Shown one piece after another: positions 45,082 to 53,460 of a stretch of 64,000 nucleotides of DNA; position 1 is the first letter of the stretch; every line of letters begins with the position of its first letter. The notes beneath the pieces were generated by a model. The model was given only the letters and a program-made list of their open reading frames with translations, searched no databases and was not told where the DNA came from. Source of the stretch: Sporomusa silvacetica DSM 10669 (lineage in GTDB: Bacteria; Bacillota; Negativicutes; Sporomusales; Sporomusaceae); contig NZ_LSLK01000060.1 in the NCBI RefSeq assembly GCF_002257705.1, positions 62,001-126,000 of the forward strand. The letters run 5' to 3'. The position numbers were made by a program, and so were the translations under genes.

Positions 45082-45795
45082 TTACTTATTGGCACACAAT
45101 TGTAAGGCTATAGTTTGACTAAACTCCTGCTGACTACTACCACTGCAAATATCACTCATTGCAACAGATTTTCCTGGTTCCAGGACCAAAAATTCCTCAT
45201 CCCATTCCCCTTGCAGCAGCTTGTAAAACAAACGCAGCGAACCAGGAGTGACTTCATGACACATATTGAGCCGTTCAGCAAACTCTTTGGTCTGTGGTAA
45301 TACATTTTCAACCGGATAAGCACCTGTATCAATCAACATAAAGCGTTTATAATGTCCCAGCATGATTTTCATTATCTTGGCGGTTCTAGACTGCCCATAG
45401 CGCTTGATACAACGGTCATATTCTCTAAGCAGATTATCCTCATACTCCAACCAACCTTGAGTTAGAAAGTACGTTCCCATTTCCTTGGCTATATTTTTTC
45501 TGGCTTCACAAGATCCCAAGAGCAAAGGGATGCAATCATCGACCTTGGGAAGCACCAGTTTGGTCTTATCAGACTTAATACCCAGCAGACTATTGCCGCA
45601 ATAGCCAAATAACAGTAGGATTACATCAACATTATCAATCCGATTGATCTCTTCTTGAATTCTTTTATGCAATAATTCGGGTGTTTTGTGTAGCCCGGAT
45701 TCAACATAAATGATAGTGAAATCTACCCTGGTCTCTTTGATTGCCAAGGTAAGTTCCGCCTTGAGTGTCTGGCATGCTAATATTGCCGTCCTCAA
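45082..45795 (-). CDS. DUF1638 protein
   Basis: 237 residues. Starts MRTAILACQTLKAELTLA and contains VILLLFGYCGNSLLGIK and a Cys-containing VDDCIPLLLGSCEARKNI, as in DUF1638 proteins that occur beside corrinoid methyltransferases in methanogens and acetogens. Third gene of GntR-corrinoid-DUF1638, 13 bp after the corrinoid gene. Role unknown; conserved Cys suggests metal or cofactor handling, perhaps corrinoid maturation. Confidence 0.82.
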   Translation of the reverse strand: MRTAILACQTLKAELTLAIKETRVDFTIIYVESGLHKTPELLHKRIQEEINRIDNVDVILLLFGYCGNSLLGIKSDKTKLVLPKVDDCIPLLLGSCEARKNIAKEMGTYFLTQGWLEYEDNLLREYDRCIKRYGQSRTAKIMKIMLGHYKRFMLIDTGAYPVENVLPQTKEFAERLNMCHEVTPGSLRLFYKLLQGEWDEEFLVLEPGKSVAMSDICSGSSQQEFSQTIALQLCANK

Positions 45796-45808
45796 CTGCT
45801 CACTTCCT

Positions 45809-46465
45809 TTACGAAGATTGCATAATTCTCTTATTATTCACAAGAATGTTCCGGCATAATTCGTTTACCTTGGTACAGTCAGTAGCCCAATAATCGGCTC
45901 CTGTATAGTTTTTTACACTTTCATTGACCAATCCACCAATGATGACCGTAGTTCGGGAACGAAGTCCGGTTTCTTTCAGCAACGCAATTGTATTTTTCAT
46001 GGAATCAAAAGCCTCGGTAATAAGTCCAGTTAAACAGACAACCCGGCTATTATACTGTTCAATAGCTTCAATAAATTTGGGTCCAGGTACATCAACCCCT
46101 AAATCACAGATGTCAAAACCGTTATAACGCATAATACCTGTTGTGATATTTTTGCCAATGTCGTGAATATCATCTTCAACCGTTCCGAAAACAACAGTGG
46201 GATATGAAACTACAGCTGTGACCACCCTATCTTGATTTACCAGGGTCAGCACATCTTTAAAAATTTCAGAAGCCATAATTAGGTCTGATAAAAAATACTC
46301 GCCTTTACTGTAAAGCTCTCCTACCCGGTCAGTCCCTATTCTAATTTCTTCCAATAGAACATAGGGATTAATCCCCATCTGGAGACCTTGTTTAACTAGA
46401 TTCATCACCATGGTTTCGTCCAGTCTAGCCATAGCACCAACTAGCATCTTTTGGATTTTTAGCAT
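45809..46465 (-). CDS. Methyltransferase corrinoid protein (MtaC/MtbC-like)
   Basis: 218 residues. N-terminal helical cap (LVKQGLQMGINPYVLLEEI, LYSKGEYFLSDLIMASEIFK) and B12 Rossmann domain with the lower-ligand motif D-x-H-x-x-G as DDIHDIGKN (His101), and IIGGLVNES toward the C-terminus. It accepts a methyl group from a substrate-specific methyltransferase and hands it to a UroD-type methyltransferase. No substrate methyltransferase (MttB/MtaB type) is next to it; possible partners in the window are the UroD-family proteins at 30399, 32728 and 41076. Confidence 0.9.
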   Translation of the reverse strand: MLKIQKMLVGAMARLDETMVMNLVKQGLQMGINPYVLLEEIRIGTDRVGELYSKGEYFLSDLIMASEIFKDVLTLVNQDRVVTAVVSYPTVVFGTVEDDIHDIGKNITTGIMRYNGFDICDLGVDVPGPKFIEAIEQYNSRVVCLTGLITEAFDSMKNTIALLKETGLRSRTTVIIGGLVNESVKNYTGADYWATDCTKVNELCRNILVNNKRIMQSS

Positions 46466-46469
46466 AATC

Positions 46470-47198
46470 TCACAACCTTCCTGAAAGTGGGTATGAGGTA
46501 GCCTTTAATTCAAATCGGTCTTTGTGACAAACCATAATGGATACACCCAGCGGTTTATCCTCTTTAGAATAAATAACTTGTTTTACTACCAGTGCCGGTA
46601 GTACTTCCTCTGTTTCTAACAATTTAGCCTGCTCAGCAGACAAAACTGCCACCGATATTACCATATCATTGCGAACAGGTACACTATCCTGATGTTTAGC
46701 AACCAATTCAGGGAAATCCGCATATTCCAGTTGTGTTTCCAATAGCGGTTTTCCTTTTTGGTACCGCAGGAATTTTTCCTCAATCGCCACAGGTAACTGA
46801 TCTTTGAACAGTAAGCGTTTTACTGCAATAACATTTGTCTCCCCAGAGAGGCCCAATTCATGAGCTAATTCCAAGTTATTACGAATTAAGTTGACGCTTA
46901 CAAGCTTATACCGGAGCTGTTCTTTGCTGACACCACTATTCGTTAGATCAATAACCAACTGATTTAGGCGGGGACGGGTAACAAAACTACCTTTGCCTTT
47001 AATTGTATCAATTAAACCAGCTTCTGCCAGCAGAGCAATGCCTTGCCGTACAGTCATCCGACTTATGGCGTATTGCTCGCCGAGCTGTGCCTCTGTCGGA
47101 ATCAATTCCCCGTCCTTTAACACACCAGCTTCAATTTGCTGTTTAATGTCGTCAGCTAAACGGTAATACACCGGTATCAGGTTCTCACGACTTCTCAT
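46470..47198 (-). CDS. GntR/HutC-family transcriptional regulator
   Basis: 242 residues. N-terminal wHTH (IPVYYRLADDIKQQIEAGVL, IPTEAQLGEQYAISRMTVRQ) and C-terminal UTRA ligand domain (about 90-235). GGAAGGG before ATG. First gene of the operon with the corrinoid protein (4-bp gap) and DUF1638, and so likely autoregulated and responsive to the methylated substrate. Direct repeats in the upstream region are candidate operators. Confidence 0.9.
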   Translation of the reverse strand: MRSRENLIPVYYRLADDIKQQIEAGVLKDGELIPTEAQLGEQYAISRMTVRQGIALLAEAGLIDTIKGKGSFVTRPRLNQLVIDLTNSGVSKEQLRYKLVSVNLIRNNLELAHELGLSGETNVIAVKRLLFKDQLPVAIEEKFLRYQKGKPLLETQLEYADFPELVAKHQDSVPVRNDMVISVAVLSAEQAKLLETEEVLPALVVKQVIYSKEDKPLGVSIMVCHKDRFELKATSYPLSGRL

Positions 47199-47211
47199 AA
47201 TACCCTTCCTT

Positions 47212-47276
47212 CGAAAGCTAATACTGTCTATTTAGCAATCTATACATCTATATACAGTTTACACGAAAGCTAATAC
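47212..47276 (-). promoter_or_regulatory. Candidate GntR operators upstream of the corrinoid operon
   Basis: Two exact direct repeats CGAAAGCTAATAC at 47212-47224 and 47264-47276, 52 bp apart (about five helical turns). Between them is CTATACATCTATATACAG, resembling the GTATAGAC-type half-sites of HutC/UTRA regulators. Confidence 0.6.
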
Positions 47277-47334
47277 ATGTGTCAATTTTTCATTACATAA
47301 CATCTAAAAAAATTCGAGCTTTTTAATAAGAAAA

Positions 47335-47437
47335 GACTTGGCTTGTGCCAAGTCCTTTAGGACGCCGGCAGAAGCTGCCTGTGCCCTTTAGGGGTATAGT
47401 CGTTCAATCCAGGGAAAGTTAACCTTTCCATCTGGAC
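47335..47437 (-). ncRNA. Structured intergenic element, copy 2 (candidate RNA)
   Basis: 103 nt, same architecture as 38851-38934: 5' hairpin (CCAGATGGAAAG / CTTTCCCTGG), TTGAACGACTA, an extra small hairpin (ACCCCTAAAGGGC), CTTCTGCCGGCGTCCTAAAG and final GACTTGGC-ACAA-GCCAAGTC with TTTTCTTATT. Lies after the hisIE terminator and upstream of the GntR gene. Confidence 0.5.
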
Positions 47438-47444
47438 GAAAAAT

Positions 47445-47476
47445 GCCTTGGACTTCTGACTGCTAAGTTCCAAGGC
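47445..47476 (-). terminator. his operon terminator
   Basis: GCCTTGGAACTTA and the complementary AAGTCCAAGGC arms with TTTTTC on the minus strand, about 40 bp after hisIE. Confidence 0.82.
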
Positions 47477-47516
47477 TTCTTCGGCTATTAAATCTGTAGC
47501 TATATATATATAGCTA

Positions 47517-48170
47517 TTATTTCCGGCGCTTTTTCAGTTCTTCAAACAGCTCACTTGGCGTAATATTGTGGTTGGCTAAGAGTACCAGGCAGTGATACCA
47601 AAGATCCGCCATTTCATACAGAATCTCAGCTTTGTCGTTATTCTTCGATGCAATAATGGTTTCGGCAGCTTCTTCACCGACTTTTTTCAAAATCTTATCC
47701 TGTCCTTTTTCAAACAGGTAATTGGTATAAGAGCCCTCTTTAGGGTTATGTTTGCGGTCGTTGATGACATTATAAAGCTCATATAATACACCAGCCAGCG
47801 GCTCATTATATACTTTATCCGGATCAAACAGTTTTGCCGCCTGCTCGGTATCAGCATCTAGTCTGCGGCTAAAGCAGGAGAACGTTCCTTCATGACAAGC
47901 TGCGCCGGTTTGGCTTACTTTAACTAAAATAGTGTCTGCGTCACAGTCATAATACATTTCTTTAACAATCTGTACATGACCGGAGGTTTCACCTTTCTGC
48001 CAGAGCGCACGGCGGCTGCGGCTATAAAACCAGGTTACACCGCTTTCCAGTGTTTTGCTCAATGCCTCGGCATTCATGTAGGCTAACATCAACACCGTTC
48101 CGGAAACTTCATCTTGAATAATTGCCGGCACTAGGCCGTTAGCATCATATTTTATAGTATCTATATTCAT
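47517..48170 (-). CDS. hisIE: Phosphoribosyl-AMP cyclohydrolase / phosphoribosyl-ATP diphosphatase
   Basis: 217 residues, HisI-HisE fusion. HisI part (1-~110) has the zinc/catalytic pattern WFYSRSRRALWQKGETSGH and DCDADTILVKVSQTGAACH; HisE part (~115-217) has the helical NTP-PPase pattern SYTNYLFEKGQDKILKKVGE followed by EAAETIIASKNN. Steps 2 and 3 of histidine biosynthesis. Its ATG overlaps the hisF stop by 4 bp. Last gene of the operon. Confidence 0.96.
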   Translation of the reverse strand: MNIDTIKYDANGLVPAIIQDEVSGTVLMLAYMNAEALSKTLESGVTWFYSRSRRALWQKGETSGHVQIVKEMYYDCDADTILVKVSQTGAACHEGTFSCFSRRLDADTEQAAKLFDPDKVYNEPLAGVLYELYNVINDRKHNPKEGSYTNYLFEKGQDKILKKVGEEAAETIIASKNNDKAEILYEMADLWYHCLVLLANHNITPSELFEELKKRRK

Positions 48171-48925
48171 AATCTCATTTCTACCCCCCGTGATCTAAGA
48201 TATTCTTTAACCTGCCCTACAGTAAATTGACCATAATGAAACACCGACGCTGCCAGTACTGCATCGGCCTTCCCGGCTGTTAATACGTCATAAAAATGTT
48301 CCATCTCGCCTGCACCACCAGATGCAATAACCGGTACATTGACAGCCTCAGAAACCGCCTTGGTAAGGAGAATATCATAGCCATCTTTGGTGCCGTCTTT
48401 ATCCATACTTGTTAGGAGAATTTCTCCGGCTCCCAGCTCAGTGGCCCGCTTGACCCATTCTAACACATCAATGCCTGTCGGTGTCCGACCGCCATTAACA
48501 TATACTTCCCAGGTATCCTGGCCGGATTTGCGAGCATCGACGGCCAGCACAATACACTGGCGGCCAAAACGTTTAGCACCTTCGGCCAAGAGTTCAGGGT
48601 TTTTGACGGCGGCCGTATTAAGGGAAACCTTATCGGCCCCAGCTTTAAGCATTGTCCTGATATCCTCTACAGTACGGATACCACCACCCACAGTAAAGGG
48701 AATAAATACTTCAGCGGCTACCTGCTGCACTACGTCTACTATGGTCTTACGCTCATCAGATGAAGCTGTAATATCTAAGAAAACCAGTTCATCAGCTAGT
48801 TTACCATCATATACCTTGGCTAGTTCCACCGGGTCGCCAGCATCTCGTAAACCAACGAAATTTGTGCCTTTTACCACCCGCCCGTCTTTGACATCCAGAC
48901 AAGGAATAATTCGTTTGGTATACAT
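48167..48925 (-). CDS. hisF: Imidazole glycerol phosphate synthase subunit HisF
   Basis: 252 residues, standard length. TIM barrel with catalytic Asp in RIIPCLDVKDGRVVKG and in LLTSMDKDGTKDGYD; phosphate-binding GGGIRTVEDI and IASGGAGEMEHF. Uses ammonia from HisH to make imidazole glycerol phosphate and AICAR. Overlaps hisA and hisIE by 1-4 bp. Confidence 0.97.
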   Translation of the reverse strand: MYTKRIIPCLDVKDGRVVKGTNFVGLRDAGDPVELAKVYDGKLADELVFLDITASSDERKTIVDVVQQVAAEVFIPFTVGGGIRTVEDIRTMLKAGADKVSLNTAAVKNPELLAEGAKRFGRQCIVLAVDARKSGQDTWEVYVNGGRTPTGIDVLEWVKRATELGAGEILLTSMDKDGTKDGYDILLTKAVSEAVNVPVIASGGAGEMEHFYDVLTAGKADAVLAASVFHYGQFTVGQVKEYLRSRGVEMRL

Positions 48926-49662
48926 TAAGCTCTGCCCTCCTTTGCCAGACGAATAGCTGCTGCTACATCAACGGCACCAGTGTAGATGGCCTTGCCGACA
49001 ATAACACCTTCAATACCGCCCTCAGCATTAGCTGCTTTGAGGGCCGTAATATCGTCAATACTTTTCACTCCGCCAGAGGCAATAACCGGAATACCGGCGG
49101 CCTTAGCCAGCGAGGCGGTTGCCGCCACATTAACACCCTGCAGAGTGCCATCCCGCGATATGTCAGTGTAAACGATGCGAGCCACACCAGCATCAGCCAT
49201 CTTCTTGGCTAGTTCCTCTGCGCCCACACCGCCAGATACTTCCCAGCCATCTACAGCCGCCTGACCATCGCGAGCGTCAATACCCACAACAATCTGACTG
49301 CCAAACTGGCGGCAGGCCTCCCGCACCAGTTCGGGGCTACGAACGGCAACAGAACCTAGAATAACCCGGCTAACGCCGGCTTTAAGTACTTGTTCTATAT
49401 TGGCAAGCGTGCGAATGCCGCCGCCTAGTTGTACCGGAATACTCACTGTCTCTACGATAGTGCGGACTACTTCAAGATTAACCGATTTGCCGGCTAATGC
49501 GCCGTCCAAGTCAACGACATGGAGGTACTCAGCCCCGGCAGCCGCCCACTTGCGGGCCATATCAGCAGGATTATCGGCAAATACTGTTTCCTTATCAAAA
49601 CGTCCTTCGGTTAGGCGAACGCAGCGTCCACCGCGAATATCGATGGCCGGATAGATAATCAT
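48925..49662 (-). CDS. hisA: ProFAR isomerase HisA
   Basis: 245 residues. TIM barrel paralogous to HisF: start MIIYPAIDIRGGRCVRLTEG, catalytic Asp in VVGIDARDGQ and TDISRDGTLQG, phosphate site IASGGVKSIDDI. Its RBS (GAGGAG) abuts a 124-bp palindromic repeat that separates it from hisH. Confidence 0.97.
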   Translation of the reverse strand: MIIYPAIDIRGGRCVRLTEGRFDKETVFADNPADMARKWAAAGAEYLHVVDLDGALAGKSVNLEVVRTIVETVSIPVQLGGGIRTLANIEQVLKAGVSRVILGSVAVRSPELVREACRQFGSQIVVGIDARDGQAAVDGWEVSGGVGAEELAKKMADAGVARIVYTDISRDGTLQGVNVAATASLAKAAGIPVIASGGVKSIDDITALKAANAEGGIEGVIVGKAIYTGAVDVAAAIRLAKEGRA

Positions 49663-49677
49663 AATCTCAACTCCTCA

Positions 49678-49801
49678 GAGACTGTCCCCAAACACTCATC
49701 TGCGTTGTTGCTCCTGCGAGCGCTCGCTCAACGTACCAACCCAGTACGCCTTCGCTCCCGTTCTCGTCGCGCCTAGCATCTAAGCATTGGGAACCAGTCT
49801 C
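49678..49801. repeat. 124-bp palindromic intergenic repeat in the his operon
   Basis: Ends are inverted: GAGACTGTCCCCA at the left, TGGGAACCAGTCTC at the right (7 bp perfect, then imperfect). Interior is GC-richer than its surroundings, with GAGCGCTCGC and clustered CGCC/GCGA motifs. It interrupts an otherwise tightly packed operon. No ORF. Looks like a REP/MITE-type element. Confidence 0.7.
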
Positions 49802-49822
49802 ACATATTAAGGTAGTGTGTTT

Positions 49823-50458
49823 CTAAACACACTTTAAAAAGTTAGTCAAAATAGCCAATCCTGCTGCACTTGATTTTTCGGGATGGAACTGCACAGCCTG
49901 CACATTACCACAGCCTACAGCAGCTGTAATAGCGCCACCATACTCAGTCACAGCGGTAACGACTTCCTGCTTCTCCGGCACAGCATGATAGCTGTGAACG
50001 AAATAGACATAAGGATTTGCTGGCAATCCGGTAAATAACGGACTTGGTGTTTTAAACACCAAGCTGTTCCAGCCCATATGGGGAATCTTAAGCGCAGGAG
50101 CAATAATTTTCCGTACCATTCCTGATAAAATTCCTAGTCCTGGAACACCAGGGTCTTCTTCACTGCCATCAAATAACAATTGCAGCCCCAGGCAAATGCC
50201 AAGAAAAGGTGTGCCCCGCCCAGCCACTTCTTTAATAGTATCAACAAGGCCATAGCTGTTCAAATTAGCCATACAATCACCAAAGGCTCCGACCCCGGGC
50301 AGTACTACCTTGGCGGCACTACTGATGACTGCCGGATCGCTGGTAACAACGATATTATATTGACTAGCATTTTCGGCGTTTAACTTGGCTAAGGCCTTGG
50401 ACACACTGTGCAGGTTGCCCATACCATAATCAATAATTGTTAAGGTTTTAAGCGCCAT
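49823..50458 (-). CDS. hisH: Imidazole glycerol phosphate synthase glutaminase subunit HisH
   Basis: 211 residues from ATG at 50458 (AAAGGAGG upstream). Class I glutamine amidotransferase triad: Cys in FLGICLGLQLLF, His and Glu in AVQFHPEKSS. Start TIIDYGMGNLHSVSKAL is typical. Produces ammonia for HisF. Separated from hisA by the palindromic repeat. Confidence 0.97.
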   Translation of the reverse strand: MALKTLTIIDYGMGNLHSVSKALAKLNAENASQYNIVVTSDPAVISSAAKVVLPGVGAFGDCMANLNSYGLVDTIKEVAGRGTPFLGICLGLQLLFDGSEEDPGVPGLGILSGMVRKIIAPALKIPHMGWNSLVFKTPSPLFTGLPANPYVYFVHSYHAVPEKQEVVTAVTEYGGAITAAVGCGNVQAVQFHPEKSSAAGLAILTNFLKCV

Positions 50459-50490
50459 CACTGCGCCTCCTTTATTCTAATAACCTTCCC

Positions 50491-51078
50491 CTACAACATT
50501 CCTTTAGTTGACATTACACCTTTAATCCTGTCATCCTGCCGCGTAGCTTCATCCAGTGCCCGCCCCAACGCCTTGAAGATAGCTTCAATACTATGATGGG
50601 TATTCTTGCCTGACAAGAGCCGCACATGCAAAGTAAGTCCGGCGTGAACACTGAGGGCCCGCAAAAATTCTTCCGTTAACTCACTGTCAAACTGACCGAC
50701 TTGCTCATTGGGCAAAGTGGCATCAAAGACCAGAAAAGGCCTGCCGCTAATATCAAGTGACACCATGGCCAGCGCTTCATCCATAGGTACAAAGGCTGTA
50801 CCATAACGCTTTATTCCAGCTTTGTCACCCAAGGCTTGGGCCAAGGCCTGCCCCAGGACAATGCCAGTATCTTCCACCGTGTGATGTCCGTCCACATATA
50901 TATCGCCCTTTGCTGCCACTGTCAAATCAAATAGTCCATGTTTGCTGAATAAAATCAGCATATGGTCAAAAAAACCAATACCTGTGGCAATTTGCGACTG
51001 GCCGCTGCCGTCAAGATTCAATGCTAGTTCTATGGCTGTCTCCCCGGTGACTCGTTCCAGGCTGGCAGTACGGCTCAT
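50491..51078 (-). CDS. hisB: Imidazoleglycerol-phosphate dehydratase
   Basis: 195 residues, monofunctional HisB. Metal-binding repeats FFDHMLILFSKHG, DGHHTVEDTGIVLGQAL and SGKNTHHSIEAIFKALGRAL. Start ATG overlaps hisC stop (ATGA). Confidence 0.97.
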   Translation of the reverse strand: MSRTASLERVTGETAIELALNLDGSGQSQIATGIGFFDHMLILFSKHGLFDLTVAAKGDIYVDGHHTVEDTGIVLGQALAQALGDKAGIKRYGTAFVPMDEALAMVSLDISGRPFLVFDATLPNEQVGQFDSELTEEFLRALSVHAGLTLHVRLLSGKNTHHSIEAIFKALGRALDEATRQDDRIKGVMSTKGML

Positions 51079-52118
51079 GCAGTAACCGCCTCCAATACAG
51101 CCTTGTTTTCGTCTGGTGTTCCGATACCAATCCGGATACAGTTAGTAAGACCAGGCGCGGTACTAAAATCGCGAATACCTATGCCCCGGGCGCTCAGACG
51201 CGCAACCATAGCTGTTATAGTATCACTCTTTACTAGCAGGAAATTAGTTTGTGACGGATATACCGTCACACCAGCGATAGCACCAAGCGCTGCTGTCATA
51301 CGCTCCCGTTCACGGCTATTTTCAGCCAGACTGGCCGCAAACTCCTGACGCATGTTGTATACGATCTCGGCTGTTGCCAATGTTAAGGCATTTACATTGT
51401 AAGGTAACAATACTTTACCGATAGTTTGGGCAATATCTTCACTGGCTAAAAGATAACCCACCCTGGCAGCTGCCAGGCCATAGGCTTTGGAGAAGGTGCG
51501 GGCAATGGCAAGATTCGGATATTTGCTCAGCAAATTCACCGACGATTTTCCGTAAAACTCATGATAAGCTTCGTCAACAACCACCAGACTCTTGGTATTG
51601 GCAACAATATATTCAATCTGTGCCGGCGGCAATACCACGCCTGTTGGGTTGTTGGGATTACATAACAAGATCACGCTGGCTGCTGCTTCCTTTGCTGCTG
51701 CCAGCAGTTTATCAGCATCAAGGGTGTAATCGGCATTGAGTGCAACAGGCACAGGTTGGCTGTCTGCTAGCTTAGCATAAATGCCATACATGGAAAACGA
51801 GGGACTGGGATACACAATACTGCGACCCGCACCGCCAAAGGCATAGCACAGTGCCTCCAAAATCTCACTGGAGCCATTGCCAATAAGCACATTAGCAGCG
51901 GTTAAGCCAAAACCAACAGCAATAGTTGTCTTTAGGGACAAGGCGCTGATTTCAGGATATCGATTAAATGGTAGTGCTGCCAGTTTTTCAATGACCTTGG
52001 TTTTAATAGCCTGTGGCATATCGGTCGGACTCTCATTGGCATCAAGCCTGATAGGCCACTGAATTTCTTCCACAGAATATGGTTTTAAGGCTTCTAGCCC
52101 ACTACGGGGTGCAAACAT
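51075..52118 (-). CDS. hisC: Histidinol-phosphate aminotransferase
   Basis: 347 residues, PLP fold type I. NPNNPTGVVLP, VVDEAYHEFYG and the PLP-lysine segment ARTFSKAYGLAAARVGYLL are present; C-terminal Arg in CIRIGIGTPDEN. One bp after hisD. Confidence 0.96.
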   Translation of the reverse strand: MFAPRSGLEALKPYSVEEIQWPIRLDANESPTDMPQAIKTKVIEKLAALPFNRYPEISALSLKTTIAVGFGLTAANVLIGNGSSEILEALCYAFGGAGRSIVYPSPSFSMYGIYAKLADSQPVPVALNADYTLDADKLLAAAKEAAASVILLCNPNNPTGVVLPPAQIEYIVANTKSLVVVDEAYHEFYGKSSVNLLSKYPNLAIARTFSKAYGLAAARVGYLLASEDIAQTIGKVLLPYNVNALTLATAEIVYNMRQEFAASLAENSRERERMTAALGAIAGVTVYPSQTNFLLVKSDTITAMVARLSARGIGIRDFSTAPGLTNCIRIGIGTPDENKAVLEAVTA

Positions 52119-52119
52119 C

Positions 52120-53460
52120 CTAATTCCCCCTCAATCTTACAGCATTAGCGTGTGCCGTCAGCCCTTCGGCTTCCGCCAGCTTGATAATCTGGTTGCTGAC
52201 AGCTGCCAGGGCTTCCTGGGTATAGGCAATAATACTGGTTTTTTTCATAAAGGTTTCCACATTGAGCACTGAATAAAAACGAGCTGTACCGCCGGTCGGC
52301 AGTACATGGTTGGGTCCGGCAAAATAATCGCCAAGCGGCTCTGGTGAATAGTGGCCCATAAAGATAGCTCCTGCATGCCGCACATACGGCAGCAACTTGA
52401 ACGGTTCGGCTGTTAATAGTTCCAAATGCTCTGGAGCCGAAATATTAGCCAATTCAACAGCCTCTACTATATCTTTGGTAATAATAATCAAGCCATTATC
52501 TTCAATCGATTGGGCGGCAATATCTTTACGTGATAATGCAGCCAATTGACTATCTACCTCTTTAGATACTTTTATCGACAATTCAGTGCTGTCGGTAATA
52601 AGAATACTTGAGGCTAATACATCATGCTCAGCCTGACTCAGCATATCTGCTGCCACATATTTGGGGTCAGCCGTGCTGTCGGCCACAATGAGAATTTCGC
52701 TAGGTCCGGCCAGCATATCAATATCAACATGACCATAGACAGCCTTCTTGGCTAGCGTAACAAAAATATTACCAGGGCCGGTAATTTTATCTACTTTAGG
52801 AATAGTTTCGGTGCCAAATGCCAGAGCAGCCACTGCCTGTGCGCCGCCAACCTTGAAGATTCTTGTGACTCCGGCTAGCTTTGCCGCCGCCAGGACATAG
52901 GGGTTCACATTTCCCTCCCGGCTAGGCGGCACAACCATAATAATCTCTTTTACCCCGGCCACTGCCGCCGGTACAGCATTCATAATCACTGATGACGGAT
53001 AGGCAGCTGTACCGCCAGGAACATAAATGCCTACCCGGTCAAGCGGCGTGCATTTCTGCCCCAGAATCGCGCCCTGTTCCCGCTCAGTAAACCAAGATTT
53101 AGGCAGTTGCTCGACATGAAACCGCTTGACATTAGCCACCGCGGCTTCCAGTGCATCAAGCACTTCCTTATCAGCCCCAGCAATCGCGCTTTCAATCTCG
53201 GCCGGTGTTACTTCCAGCATAGCGGCAGTAATTTCAGCGCCATCAATTAACTTCGTATATTTTTGTACCGCTTCATTGCCCTGGCGCCGGACATCTTCAA
53301 CAATACGTTCCACAACCTGCTGGGCTGACAGGTCTTCACCAAATGTTTCCTTTACTTTGGCACGTCCGCCGGTTCCTAATATCACTTTATCAAAGGCTGG
53401 TTTTTCCAGTAATTCAATCATTTCTTCTTTGCTTAAAAAACTGCTGTGAATCCTTTTCAT
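52120..53460 (-). CDS. hisD: Histidinol dehydrogenase
   Basis: 446 residues, slightly longer than the typical ~430 due to an N-terminal extension. Contains DRVGIYVPGGTAAYPSSV, KITGPGNIFVTLAKK, the active site SQAEHDVLASSILIT and zinc ligand region ISAPEHLELLT and GPNHVLPTGGTARF. Four-electron oxidation of histidinol to histidine. Start overlaps hisG stop. Confidence 0.97.
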   Translation of the reverse strand: MKRIHSSFLSKEEMIELLEKPAFDKVILGTGGRAKVKETFGEDLSAQQVVERIVEDVRRQGNEAVQKYTKLIDGAEITAAMLEVTPAEIESAIAGADKEVLDALEAAVANVKRFHVEQLPKSWFTEREQGAILGQKCTPLDRVGIYVPGGTAAYPSSVIMNAVPAAVAGVKEIIMVVPPSREGNVNPYVLAAAKLAGVTRIFKVGGAQAVAALAFGTETIPKVDKITGPGNIFVTLAKKAVYGHVDIDMLAGPSEILIVADSTADPKYVAADMLSQAEHDVLASSILITDSTELSIKVSKEVDSQLAALSRKDIAAQSIEDNGLIIITKDIVEAVELANISAPEHLELLTAEPFKLLPYVRHAGAIFMGHYSPEPLGDYFAGPNHVLPTGGTARFYSVLNVETFMKKTSIIAYTQEALAAVSNQIIKLAEAEGLTAHANAVRLRGN

